Source: DASWHX01 sp036397995
Lineage (GTDB): Bacteria; Bacteroidota; Bacteroidia; Cytophagales; Cyclobacteriaceae
NCBI GenBank assembly: GCA_036397995.1
Contig: DASWHX010000165.1
Coordinates: 1 to 24,797 of the forward strand
Direction of reading: 5' to 3'
DNA: 24,797 nucleotides
The notes under the pieces are model-generated. The model saw nothing but the letters and a program-made list of their open reading frames with translations, was not told the DNA's origin and did not search any database. Position 1 is the first letter of the stretch. Each line of letters begins with the position of its first letter. A program made the position numbers and the translations under genes. Shown in pieces: positions 8,173 to 15,790 of the stretch.

Positions 8173-9804
8173 ATGTCAACTGGATTTTATACAATACCCG
8201 AGCCCAAAAATGAACCAATTTTTGATTACGCGCCAGGCAGCATGCAAAGAGGCGAGTTGAAGAAAGCCATTGAAAAATTACGCTCCGGGAAAGCGGATAT
8301 TCCAATGTATATAGGCGGCGAGGAAGTTCGGACCAATAACAAAATCAGAATTTCTCCACCTCACGACCATAAACACACTCTCGGCTTTTTTCATGTGGGC
8401 GATAAAAACCATGTGGAACAGGCGGTGAATGCGGCTTTGAATGCAAAATCATCGTGGACTTCTATGTCTTGGGAACAAAGAGCGGCCATTTTTCTCAGGG
8501 CGGCTGATTTGGTTTCTGGACCTTACAGATATATTCTTAATGCGGCAACCATGCTTGGCCAATCTAAAAATCCATTCCAATCTGAGATTGATGCTGTTGC
8601 AGAATATGCAGATTTCCTGCGGTTTAATGCTCATTATATGGAGCAGATTTACAAAGTCCAACCTATTTCCCCTGCTCTTACCTGGAATCGGTTGGAATAT
8701 CGGCCCCTGGAAGGTTTCGTATTTGCCATTACGCCATTCAACTTCACAAGTATCGCCGGAAATCTCCCGGCTTCCGCCGCCTTAATGGGAAATACAGTAG
8801 TGTGGAAACCCGCATATACACAGGTTTACTCTGCAAATATTCTAATGAAGATTTTTATTGAAGCTGGGTTACCTCGAGGAGTAATCAATTTGATTTATGT
8901 GGATGGGCCTGTAGCTGGTGATGTCATCTTCGAACATCCGGATTTTGCCGGGATTCACTTCACCGGAAGTACCTCAGTTTTTAGAAAACTTTGGGAAACC
9001 ATTGGTAAAAACATTGCTAAATATAAAAGCTATCCAAGGATTGTTGGAGAAACGGGGGGAAAGAATTTTATCATTGCTCATCCTTCAGCAAATGCAGCGC
9101 AATTGTCAACGGCTATTGTCCGTGGAGCATTTGAATACCAGGGTCAAAAATGTTCGGCAGCTTCCCGCGCATATATACCATCATCATTATGGCCTGCCAT
9201 TAAGGAAAATGTTTCGAAGGCCCTCAAGGAAATCAAGATGGGCGGCTGTGAAGATTTTAGAAACTTCTGCAATGCCGTAATTGATGAAAAAGCTTTTGAT
9301 AAGATTTCAGCATATATAGAGAAGGCCACTTCAAGCAACGTTGCAGAAATAATAGCAGGCGGCAAATGTGATAAATCCAAGGGATATTTTATCGAACCAA
9401 CTGTTATCCTGGCTCATGATCCCCAATTTGCAACCATGTGCGAAGAGATCTTTGGACCCGTAATTACCATCTACGTTTATAATGATGATAACTGGGAAGA
9501 AACTCTGGACCTTGTTGATCAAACCTCACCTTATGCACTGACAGGAGCTGTTTTCTCAATCGACCGGCAGGCCATACAACTGGCAACCAAAAAACTGGTA
9601 AACTCGGCCGGAAATTTTTATATCAACGATAAGCCAACCGGAGCAGTTGTTGGTCAGCAGCCATTTGGTGGAGCTCGGGGGTCAGGTACCAATGACAAAG
9701 CAGGTTCCCTTTTTAATTTATTACGATGGGTCTCCGTCAGAACAATTAAGGAAAACTTCCTTCCACCTTCGGATTACCGCTATCCCTTTATGAAAGAAGA
9801 GTAG
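8173..9804 (+). CDS. pruA: L-glutamate gamma-semialdehyde dehydrogenase (1-pyrroline-5-carboxylate dehydrogenase)
   Basis: Cytosolic NAD-dependent enzyme for the second step of proline breakdown, oxidising glutamate semialdehyde (from pyrroline-5-carboxylate) to glutamate. At 543 residues it has the length of the stand-alone enzyme (mitochondrial ALDH4A1-like), not the bifunctional PutA. The N-terminal segment IPMYIGGEEVRTNNKIRISP is typical of this subfamily. Catalytic residues are in place: Glu293 in RIVGETGGKNF and the nucleophile Cys327 in EYQGQKCSAASR; the oxyanion Asn and cofactor loop are in ITPFNFTSIAGNL and IHFTGSTSVFRKLW; the C-terminal QQPFGGARGSGTNDKAG closes the fold. The proline dehydrogenase gene is not in the window. 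The gene stands alone, with 58 bases before it and about 107 after; no clear promoter or terminator was found. Confidence 0.97.
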   Translation: MSTGFYTIPEPKNEPIFDYAPGSMQRGELKKAIEKLRSGKADIPMYIGGEEVRTNNKIRISPPHDHKHTLGFFHVGDKNHVEQAVNAALNAKSSWTSMSWEQRAAIFLRAADLVSGPYRYILNAATMLGQSKNPFQSEIDAVAEYADFLRFNAHYMEQIYKVQPISPALTWNRLEYRPLEGFVFAITPFNFTSIAGNLPASAALMGNTVVWKPAYTQVYSANILMKIFIEAGLPRGVINLIYVDGPVAGDVIFEHPDFAGIHFTGSTSVFRKLWETIGKNIAKYKSYPRIVGETGGKNFIIAHPSANAAQLSTAIVRGAFEYQGQKCSAASRAYIPSSLWPAIKENVSKALKEIKMGGCEDFRNFCNAVIDEKAFDKISAYIEKATSSNVAEIIAGGKCDKSKGYFIEPTVILAHDPQFATMCEEIFGPVITIYVYNDDNWEETLDLVDQTSPYALTGAVFSIDRQAIQLATKKLVNSAGNFYINDKPTGAVVGQQPFGGARGSGTNDKAGSLFNLLRWVSVRTIKENFLPPSDYRYPFMKEE

Positions 9805-9862
9805 TTCTCAGAATTCTCAGTCCCCCCTTTTTCGGTAAAATACTAAAAAACATTACCTTTAC

Positions 9863-9893
9863 TTGAATTGTATAAAAACAATATTTATTTTTG
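9863..9893 (+). promoter_or_regulatory. Putative promoter of the two-component pair
   Basis: TTG at 9863-9865, a 20-bp spacer and a perfect -7 box TATTTTTG at 9886-9893. Transcription would begin near 9897-9901, which leaves almost no leader before the ATG at 9902 and only about a dozen bases before the TTG start at 9912. Confidence 0.55.
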
Positions 9894-9911
9894 ATATTCT
9901 AATGAAAAAAG

Positions 9912-10652
9912 TTGAATTTATCAATACTAATTGTTATTTCTATATTATTTTTTACTACTGTAGTAGTATACAATCGGGTTTTTCTAAGATTCAAGATTTC
10001 CCAATTCAGCAGGGCAGAAAAAGATCGGCACGCAGGCTTGAACAAAATAAGGAAGGAAATGGCCAGGGATTTTCATGATGAAATGGGAAATCATATGGCA
10101 AGTATTATCAGTATGGTAAACATCTTATCCATGAAATTGAAAACAAATGACCAGCAGATTCTTAGCATCTTGAAAAAAGTTGAATTTGCTTCTAAAGAAC
10201 TGTTTCAGGGAACTCGTGAGTTCATGTGGACCATCGATCCGGATCATGATAACCTGGTGGAGATCCTGATCTACCTTAGAGACTACGGGGTCGACTTTTT
10301 TCAAAATACTAATATTGATTTTGAAGTAGGCAAGAACTTATTGACCGGCGCTGAGGCATTACCGGTACAACCGGGCAGCTGCAAGCACATCCTTGCAATC
10401 TTTAAAGAAGCAATGACAAATTGCCTGAAACATTCTCACGCGGCTAAAGTGACATTATCATCCGAATCCACCAACCACAGCTTTACAATTATCTTTTGCG
10501 ATAATGGAATCGGTGTGCGGGAAAAGATGGGACGCGGACTTCAAAATATGCAAACCCGAGCATTAAAAGTAAATGCGATACTAAAATGTGAAAATATGGA
10601 GCAGGGATTTTCAGTGGCCTTGAAATTCAATAACTTAAAAATAGTCATATAA
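9912..10652 (+). CDS. Sensor histidine kinase, NarL-type (HisKA_3), with no sensor domain
   Basis: Membrane-anchored kinase for the response regulator 21 bases downstream. From the TTG at 9912 it has 246 residues: one membrane helix (about 3-22, LSILIVISILFFTTVVV), a short linker, the dimerisation/phosphoacceptor segment RDFHDEMGNHMASI with His55, and an ATPase domain with N box EAMTNCLKHSHA, G1 DNGIGV and G2 GRGLQNMQTRA. There is no extracellular, 7TM, PAS or TPR sensor. The start is odd: TTG follows directly on an in-frame TGA (9903-9905), while an ATG at 9902 followed by six A lies in another frame. Removing one A would give MKKLNLSILIVISI, a very natural start, so an indel, slippage or a true TTG start are all possible. 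Signal unknown. Confidence 0.88.
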   Translation: MNLSILIVISILFFTTVVVYNRVFLRFKISQFSRAEKDRHAGLNKIRKEMARDFHDEMGNHMASIISMVNILSMKLKTNDQQILSILKKVEFASKELFQGTREFMWTIDPDHDNLVEILIYLRDYGVDFFQNTNIDFEVGKNLLTGAEALPVQPGSCKHILAIFKEAMTNCLKHSHAAKVTLSSESTNHSFTIIFCDNGIGVREKMGRGLQNMQTRALKVNAILKCENMEQGFSVALKFNNLKIVI

Positions 10653-10673
10653 ATAACTTTAAAATAACCAAAT

Positions 10674-11330
10674 ATGAGGGAATCTAGATTCAACTACAAC
10701 ACACTTGACCGCCGTACAAGGATTGTAATCATTGAAGACAATGAGCAAATCCGGGAAGGGTACGCTTTGATCTTAAATACCAATTCCAATTACAATGTGG
10801 TAAGCACTTATAATAAATGTGAGAAGGCTCTCAAGTATCTTCACAAAGATAATCCGGCCATTGTTTTCATGGATATCGAGTTGCCAGGTATGGATGGTAT
10901 TAGAGGTATCAAGGAGATCAAGAAATTGAGGCCGGATATTGATATAGTTGTAATCTCCGTTTATGATGAAAATGACAAAATCTTTGATGCCCTTTGTGCA
11001 GGTGCATCCGGCTATATCACAAAAAGCTCAAACCACATGGAGCTGTTACACGCAGTAGATCAGGTTCTTAAAAACGGCGCACCCATGAGTTCTAATATCG
11101 CCCGGAAAGTAGTGCAGTCATTCCAGAGGAATTACAATACTCCACTCTCGGCAAGGGAAACCCAGGTACTTTCCTTCCTGGCATCCGGGGCAACCTACCA
11201 AAGCATTTCCCGGGATCTTGAAATAGGATTAGAGACGGTAAAGACCCACGTCAAGCATATTTATACAAAACTACAGGTTTCTTCAAAAACAGAAGCTCTC
11301 GAATTAGCAAAGAAGGGCAACTATATTTAA
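10674..11330 (+). CDS. LuxR/NarL-family response regulator
   Basis: A 218-residue cytosolic transcription factor controlled by the kinase just upstream. The receiver domain (about residues 15-130) shows the acidic pair Glu21-Asp22, phosphoacceptor Asp67 in FMDIELPGMDG, the switch Ser95 and the conserved Lys117 in GYITKSS. The LuxR-type helix-turn-helix (about 150-215) begins with LSARETQVLSFLASG and contains the recognition helix IGLETVKTHVKHIYTKL. The first 14 residues (MRESRFNYNTLDRR) precede the usual receiver start and are unassigned. Position downstream of pruA could mean control of amino-acid catabolism, but nothing in the sequence shows this. A strong hairpin follows the stop codon. 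Confidence 0.95.
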   Translation: MRESRFNYNTLDRRTRIVIIEDNEQIREGYALILNTNSNYNVVSTYNKCEKALKYLHKDNPAIVFMDIELPGMDGIRGIKEIKKLRPDIDIVVISVYDENDKIFDALCAGASGYITKSSNHMELLHAVDQVLKNGAPMSSNIARKVVQSFQRNYNTPLSARETQVLSFLASGATYQSISRDLEIGLETVKTHVKHIYTKLQVSSKTEALELAKKGNYI

Positions 11331-11356
11331 GAACTACTTCATTTTTCTATACCCCA

Positions 11357-11411
11357 AAGGGTGACTCATTCAAATCTTCCGAATCATGAGTCACCCTTAT
11401 CCCGTGATTCG
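11357..11411 (+). terminator. Strong hairpin with possible pseudoknot after the response regulator
   Basis: Perfect 13-bp inverted repeat, AAGGGTGACTCAT (11357-11369) and ATGAGTCACCCTT (11386-11398), with a 16-base loop, 26 bases after the stop codon. It lacks a T run on the plus strand, so it may stop transcription only weakly or stabilise the mRNA. Part of the loop (CGAATCA, 11380-11386) is complementary to TGATTCG at 11405-11411, which would give an H-type pseudoknot or an alternative stem. Confidence 0.55.
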
Positions 11412-11518
11412 CCGCATTAATCTAATTCCCTTCTTTGTGGTGTTGCACCTGTGAAAAACACTGCGCTATTTTGAAAGCAGAAAAATTAAGATAACATTTT
11501 CAGGAACTCATTACGTAA

Positions 11519-12082
11519 ATGAAAAACAATTTTAGATTACTAAACCATCCTTTCTATCAGGCTTGGTCACGTGGTAAATTGACTCCAAATCAGATTTCAA
11601 TCTATGGTTCCTCATATCTTGAACTCATAGAGCAAATCCCAACTTATTGGCAAAAAATTCTCCATTCCTTTGGAATCGAAGATACCCTCGATGCACAACA
11701 AATCGTAAAGGAGGAAAAAGAACATATTAATTTGTGGAAGAAATGGATTATTAAATTACAGGAGCCAAAAGATTTTCCTTCTATGAAAGATGTAACAGCC
11801 TCATTATTCAAAATTTCTGAGTCGGAATTATTGGGAGCAATCTCTTCATTCGAAATGCAGCAGCCGAAGGTTGCTAATACAAAAAAATCCGGATTATTAG
11901 AACACTTTGGTTTTGAAGCGGAAGATCTGACTTACTTTGATGAGCACTTAAAAGAGGAGAAACACATTCAATTTGCGAAAAGAGTACGAGAGCATTATTC
12001 TAATCACTCGGAATTTCAGCAAGGGTACAATTTTGGAAAGAAATTATTTTATGAGGCATTAGACAGATTTCTTTCCAATTAA
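11519..12082 (+). CDS. TenA/PqqC/CADD-like heme-oxygenase-fold protein, putative di-metal oxidase
   Basis: A 187-residue all-helical protein. The opening LLNHPFYQAWSRGKLTPNQ is the signature start of the TenA/PqqC/CADD group. Further matches to CADD-type members are EEKEHINLW (residues 65-73), FEMQQPKVANTKKSGLLEHF (Glu112 and Lys122 align with conserved Glu and Lys of CADD) and YFDEHLKEEKHIQFAKR (139-155). Known di-iron members carry a His-x3-Asp/Glu-x2-His set in that last helix; here His143 to Glu146/147 to His149 is one residue short, or Glu142-Glu146-His149 fits with Glu in place of the first His. Homologues make p-aminobenzoate (CADD), cyclise PQQ (PqqC) or hydrolyse thiamine precursors (TenA). 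No cofactor-biosynthesis gene is adjacent, so the reaction cannot be chosen. It is transcribed alone, between two hairpins. Confidence 0.8.
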   Translation: MKNNFRLLNHPFYQAWSRGKLTPNQISIYGSSYLELIEQIPTYWQKILHSFGIEDTLDAQQIVKEEKEHINLWKKWIIKLQEPKDFPSMKDVTASLFKISESELLGAISSFEMQQPKVANTKKSGLLEHFGFEAEDLTYFDEHLKEEKHIQFAKRVREHYSNHSEFQQGYNFGKKLFYEALDRFLSN

Positions 12083-12278
12083 CTTATAAAAAGCATAAAA
12101 AATTTACCCGAATAAAAATTTATAAGTAATAATTATTTTTTGGAATATCTACGAACTATTCGACTTGTTCTAAGCAATTTGAAATTGAATTTCACTTTAC
12201 AAGTCCTGATTATCAGGGTGGATACGATGATACCTTCACAATAAAATATAACTTTAAATTATTTGCTCGTTGCAACCA

Positions 12279-12316
12279 AAAACAAAAAAGGCCGGCTAAC
12301 AGGCCTTTTTTGTTTT
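12279..12316 (+). terminator. Bidirectional Rho-independent terminator
   Basis: AAAACAAAAAAGGCC (12279-12293) and its exact complement GGCCTTTTTTGTTTT (12302-12316) enclose the 8-base loop GGCTAACA. The T-rich right arm gives a normal terminator for the plus strand. It lies about 200 bases past the TenA-like gene; 12083-12278 holds no start-bearing gene. Confidence 0.85.
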
Positions 12317-12546
12317 GCAATATTCTAAAGAAATTTGGAATCTAATCCCTAATTAATAGTTAAAATAATTATTGCTATTTCAAGAATTAAACTTAATCAA
12401 TTCCACAAATCTTGGCACAGTGATGAATTAGAGCAACTCCATTCAAATTGCTAGTAAAAGATACCATTCATTTCATCCCTTAAAACCAGTGATTCATTGC
12501 ACTACTTTTTTGTTCACCTTTGGCCGTTTAACAAAAAATAAAAAGC
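12317..12546. other. Leader and control region of the SusC/SusD operon
   Basis: This 230-base AT-rich stretch must contain the promoter of the outer-membrane uptake operon. The best -7 candidates are CACCTTTG (12515-12522) and TACTTTTT (12503-12510), each with one mismatch, but neither has a TTG at the right distance. I see no anti-sigma, sigma or hybrid two-component gene beside it, so regulation is likely encoded elsewhere. Confidence 0.4.
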
Positions 12547-15500
12547 ATGAAGAAAAATCTACTTTATTTCTTATGGGTGCTTTGTCTTGTAATGATTCAA
12601 AACAAAGCAAGCGCGCAGGAACGCGTGGTGTCCGGCAAGGTAACTTCATCGGAAGATGGATCTCCTATACCGGGAGTCAATGTGATTCTAAGTGGAACCA
12701 CAACGGGTACCATAACAGATGCGGAAGGTACGTATAGAATGTCAGTTCCGCAGGAGGGAGGCACAATAATTTTCTCTTTTGTTGGAATGAAATCCATTGA
12801 AGTTGCAATGGGTTCCCAGTCCGTGATAGATGTGCAAATGGAATCGGATTTTCAGGAATTGGGAGAAGTGGTTGTTACAGCTCTTGGTTCTGAAAGAAAT
12901 GCCAGTTCCATTGTGTATGCCAACCAGACCGTAAAAGGTGAAGATTTATTATCCACTCCCAATAAGAATGCTTTAGAAGCATTGCGTGGAAAAGCAGCTG
13001 GCGTTAGGCTATCAACCGGGTCTGGATCGGTTGGAGCTTCTACTCGTATAGTTCTAAGAGGTGAAGGTTCTCTTACAGGGAATAACAACGCGCTAATCAT
13101 TGTTGATGGAATTGCAATTGATAACACCTCAACTTCGGGTGGTGCGGGTACTTCTACTGGCGGATATGCAGATCATGGAAATCGTTTCAATGATATTAAT
13201 CCGGATGATATAGAATCGGTTACTATCCTGAAAGGTCCTTCTGCAACATCGCTTTATGGATCAAGGGGTGCGTCTGGTGTTGTTTTGATCACAACTAAGA
13301 AAGGAAAAAAAGGAGATGTTCAAGTAAGATTGAACTCTTCTTATTCCCAGGAAAAAGCTTATATTCTGATGCAAAGACAAGACAGATTTGGGCAGGGATA
13401 TGACAATGCCCACTTTGATTCTGGAGAAAACTGGTCTTGGGGGCCTGAATTTGACGGGGTTGTTAGACCATGGACTAGCCCGATTGATGCAGATGGAGAT
13501 GGTTCACTCGAATCATTAATAAGACCTTACAGTGCGGTTCCTGATCAAATTCAAGAATTTTTCAATACAGGAAATACTTTATCTAATAGCATAAGTTTTT
13601 CCGGAGCCAATGAAGGGTTTACTTACTATGCTTCTTTTTCTAATGTAGGTCAAAGTGGTATTCTGGATAATACAAAGTACAAGAGAAACACAGTTAACTT
13701 CAATGCAACCGCAAAATTGTCTGAAAAATTGAGTTCTGATTTCAAAATATCTTATGCGAGTATAAATCAAAATACGGCCCAGGAAGGATCAAGAGCCTTT
13801 GAAGGAAACAATGCGTATGCAATGGTTCTTCAGTCTCCGGTGAATATTCCTTTTGGTGAATTGAGAGATTATAATAGTCCCTTCCATGGAATTGACGGTT
13901 ACTGGGGTTCTTACTCTTCCGTTAACCCGTATTTTATCTTAAATGAATTTGGTAATGAAGGAAAGATCAATAATGTCCTTGGAAATGCCTCTTTAAGTTA
14001 CAACATCATTGAAGGGTTGGATTTTACTACAAGATTCGGTTCCAATGTTGTTAGCACATCTGTGGAGACTTGGACACCTAAGTTTACGCCCAGTACACAG
14101 TTGATATGGGGCGATGATTTAGAATTAGCAACTAGAAATAGCAAGCACGCATCCCCTGGTGATTATACCTATTTCCATGGCTTGACTATCAATAGAGATG
14201 TTACTGCAACACTTAATTATATGAAGAACCTTACGGATGATATAAGTATGGATATTTCTGCAGGGTACAATTTCTTCCAGAGAGAGAGAAAGAATTCTAC
14301 AGGTACGACTAATGGTGGTTTGTTGGCAGAAGGCATATATAATTTGGGTAATAGTGTAGGTAACCCAATTGCTTCACTGGAAAGAAGAAAGTATAGAATT
14401 TATGGAGTTCTTGCTAATGCCAGGTTTGGATTTAGAGATGCATTATTCCTTGAGTATTCCGTAAGAAATGACTGGTCGTCTACACTTCCGGAGAATAGCA
14501 ATAGCTTCCTTTATCAGTCAGTTGGTACCTCTGTAGTGCTAAATGACCTGATTGGAATGGATGATAATATTTTGAATTTTGCTAAAATCCGTGGAAGTAT
14601 CGGTACATCTGGTAAGGATGCTGGATTGTACTTATTGAATTCATCATTCACAAGTAATCCCGAAGTATTCTCAGGTGATAATCCGGTAAGATTTCCAATT
14701 AATCAACAGCCAGGCTCAACTGTGGGAAATCTAATTGGCAGCCCAAATCTAAAACCTGAGCTTACGCTGACTTATGAATTTGGATCAGATTTAGGATTTT
14801 TTGGGGAGCGAATCGAAATATCATACACGTATTATAAATCTGAACACAGGGATCAGATTGTTGAGGTTAGCTTGCCAAGATCCAGTGGCTTTACAACCAC
14901 TGCCAGCAATATTGGTTTGATGACTAACAAAGGTCATGAGCTTACACTCTCAGTTAAACCAATTTATGGGGTGGTAGATGGCCTTGATGTTGAACTTTTC
15001 GGATCATGGGCTAAAAACGTCAACGAGGTTGTGAAGGTAGCTGATGATATAAGCGAACTATCTTTTGGAACCTATACCCCAGGGGTGACAGTGGTTGCTA
15101 AAGAAGGTGAACCTTTTGGTACTTATAAATCATTGGCACCTCTGACTAATCAAGATGGACAAGTTATAGTAGATCCTAATACCGGTTATCCTCTTTACAC
15201 CGAGCAAGAGGTATACCTGGGATCTTATCAGCCTGATTTTATAGCCAGTTTTGGTATGAATGCCAAATTCAAAGGAATTGGTTTCAACATCTTATTTGAT
15301 ATGAAACAAGGAGGAAACTTCGGATCTCAAACCAAATTCTTCACTGAATTCAACGGAACTTCTGAGCATACCGCAATTTATAACAGGGAATCATTTATAT
15401 ATCCTAATTCCGTAATTGAAAATGACGATGGAACTTATTCCGAAAATACCATCGAAATTACGGAGCAGGATCTCTTTACAAACTACGACCCCGCAGCTTC

Positions 15501-15768
15501 AACATATATTATTGATGCAAGCTTCTTGAAGCTAAGAGAAATTGGGTTGAGCTATGATTTGCCACGGAATCTGATGGGAAAGATTCCATTCTCTTCAGCC
15601 AGGATTTCCTTGTTTGCCAAGAACCTTAAGTTCTGGCTTCCAGGTGAGAATACTTTTGCTGATCCTGAGGTTAACGGACCAGCTTTAACTGGCAATGCTC
15701 AGGGTATTGAGACATCTCAGACTCCATCATCTAAGAGCTTTGGGGTTAATTTACAGTTGACATTTTAA
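12547..15768 (+). CDS. SusC/RagA-family TonB-linked outer-membrane transporter
   Basis: A 1073-residue outer-membrane transporter that, with the SusD partner encoded next, imports oligosaccharides or peptides using TonB energy. A signal peptide (MKKNLLYFLWVLCLVMIQNKASAQ) is followed by a carboxypeptidase-regulatory-like domain (about residues 27-102, GKVTSSEDGSPIPGVNVILS and ITDAEGTYRMSVP), the TonB box region GEVVVTALG, a plug domain with ALRGKAAGVRLSTGSGSVGA, IIVDGIAID and SVTILKGPSATSLYGSRGA (about 120-250), and a long beta barrel ending in SFGVNLQLTF with the terminal Phe. Length and order are normal for the family. The substrate cannot be told: no glycoside hydrolase, sulfatase or peptidase lies in the operon. 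Signature segments make the assignment certain. Confidence 0.97.
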   Translation: MKKNLLYFLWVLCLVMIQNKASAQERVVSGKVTSSEDGSPIPGVNVILSGTTTGTITDAEGTYRMSVPQEGGTIIFSFVGMKSIEVAMGSQSVIDVQMESDFQELGEVVVTALGSERNASSIVYANQTVKGEDLLSTPNKNALEALRGKAAGVRLSTGSGSVGASTRIVLRGEGSLTGNNNALIIVDGIAIDNTSTSGGAGTSTGGYADHGNRFNDINPDDIESVTILKGPSATSLYGSRGASGVVLITTKKGKKGDVQVRLNSSYSQEKAYILMQRQDRFGQGYDNAHFDSGENWSWGPEFDGVVRPWTSPIDADGDGSLESLIRPYSAVPDQIQEFFNTGNTLSNSISFSGANEGFTYYASFSNVGQSGILDNTKYKRNTVNFNATAKLSEKLSSDFKISYASINQNTAQEGSRAFEGNNAYAMVLQSPVNIPFGELRDYNSPFHGIDGYWGSYSSVNPYFILNEFGNEGKINNVLGNASLSYNIIEGLDFTTRFGSNVVSTSVETWTPKFTPSTQLIWGDDLELATRNSKHASPGDYTYFHGLTINRDVTATLNYMKNLTDDISMDISAGYNFFQRERKNSTGTTNGGLLAEGIYNLGNSVGNPIASLERRKYRIYGVLANARFGFRDALFLEYSVRNDWSSTLPENSNSFLYQSVGTSVVLNDLIGMDDNILNFAKIRGSIGTSGKDAGLYLLNSSFTSNPEVFSGDNPVRFPINQQPGSTVGNLIGSPNLKPELTLTYEFGSDLGFFGERIEISYTYYKSEHRDQIVEVSLPRSSGFTTTASNIGLMTNKGHELTLSVKPIYGVVDGLDVELFGSWAKNVNEVVKVADDISELSFGTYTPGVTVVAKEGEPFGTYKSLAPLTNQDGQVIVDPNTGYPLYTEQEVYLGSYQPDFIASFGMNAKFKGIGFNILFDMKQGGNFGSQTKFFTEFNGTSEHTAIYNRESFIYPNSVIENDDGTYSENTIEITEQDLFTNYDPAASTYIIDASFLKLREIGLSYDLPRNLMGKIPFSSARISLFAKNLKFWLPGENTFADPEVNGPALTGNAQGIETSQTPSSKSFGVNLQLTF

Positions 15769-15790
15769 CGTAACTAAAAAGAAAGAAACA

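Noticed and set aside
9863..10078. Frame covering the start of the kinase gene in another phase
   Set aside because: Beyond the ATG at 9902 it is only an out-of-phase reading of the kinase; it ends without any domain and is useful only as a sign of a possible indel.
12133..12345. Open frame without start reading QFEIEFHFTSPDYQGG and further
   Set aside because: It looks faintly protein-like, but it has no start codon, runs through the perfect terminator hairpin, and matches no family I know.
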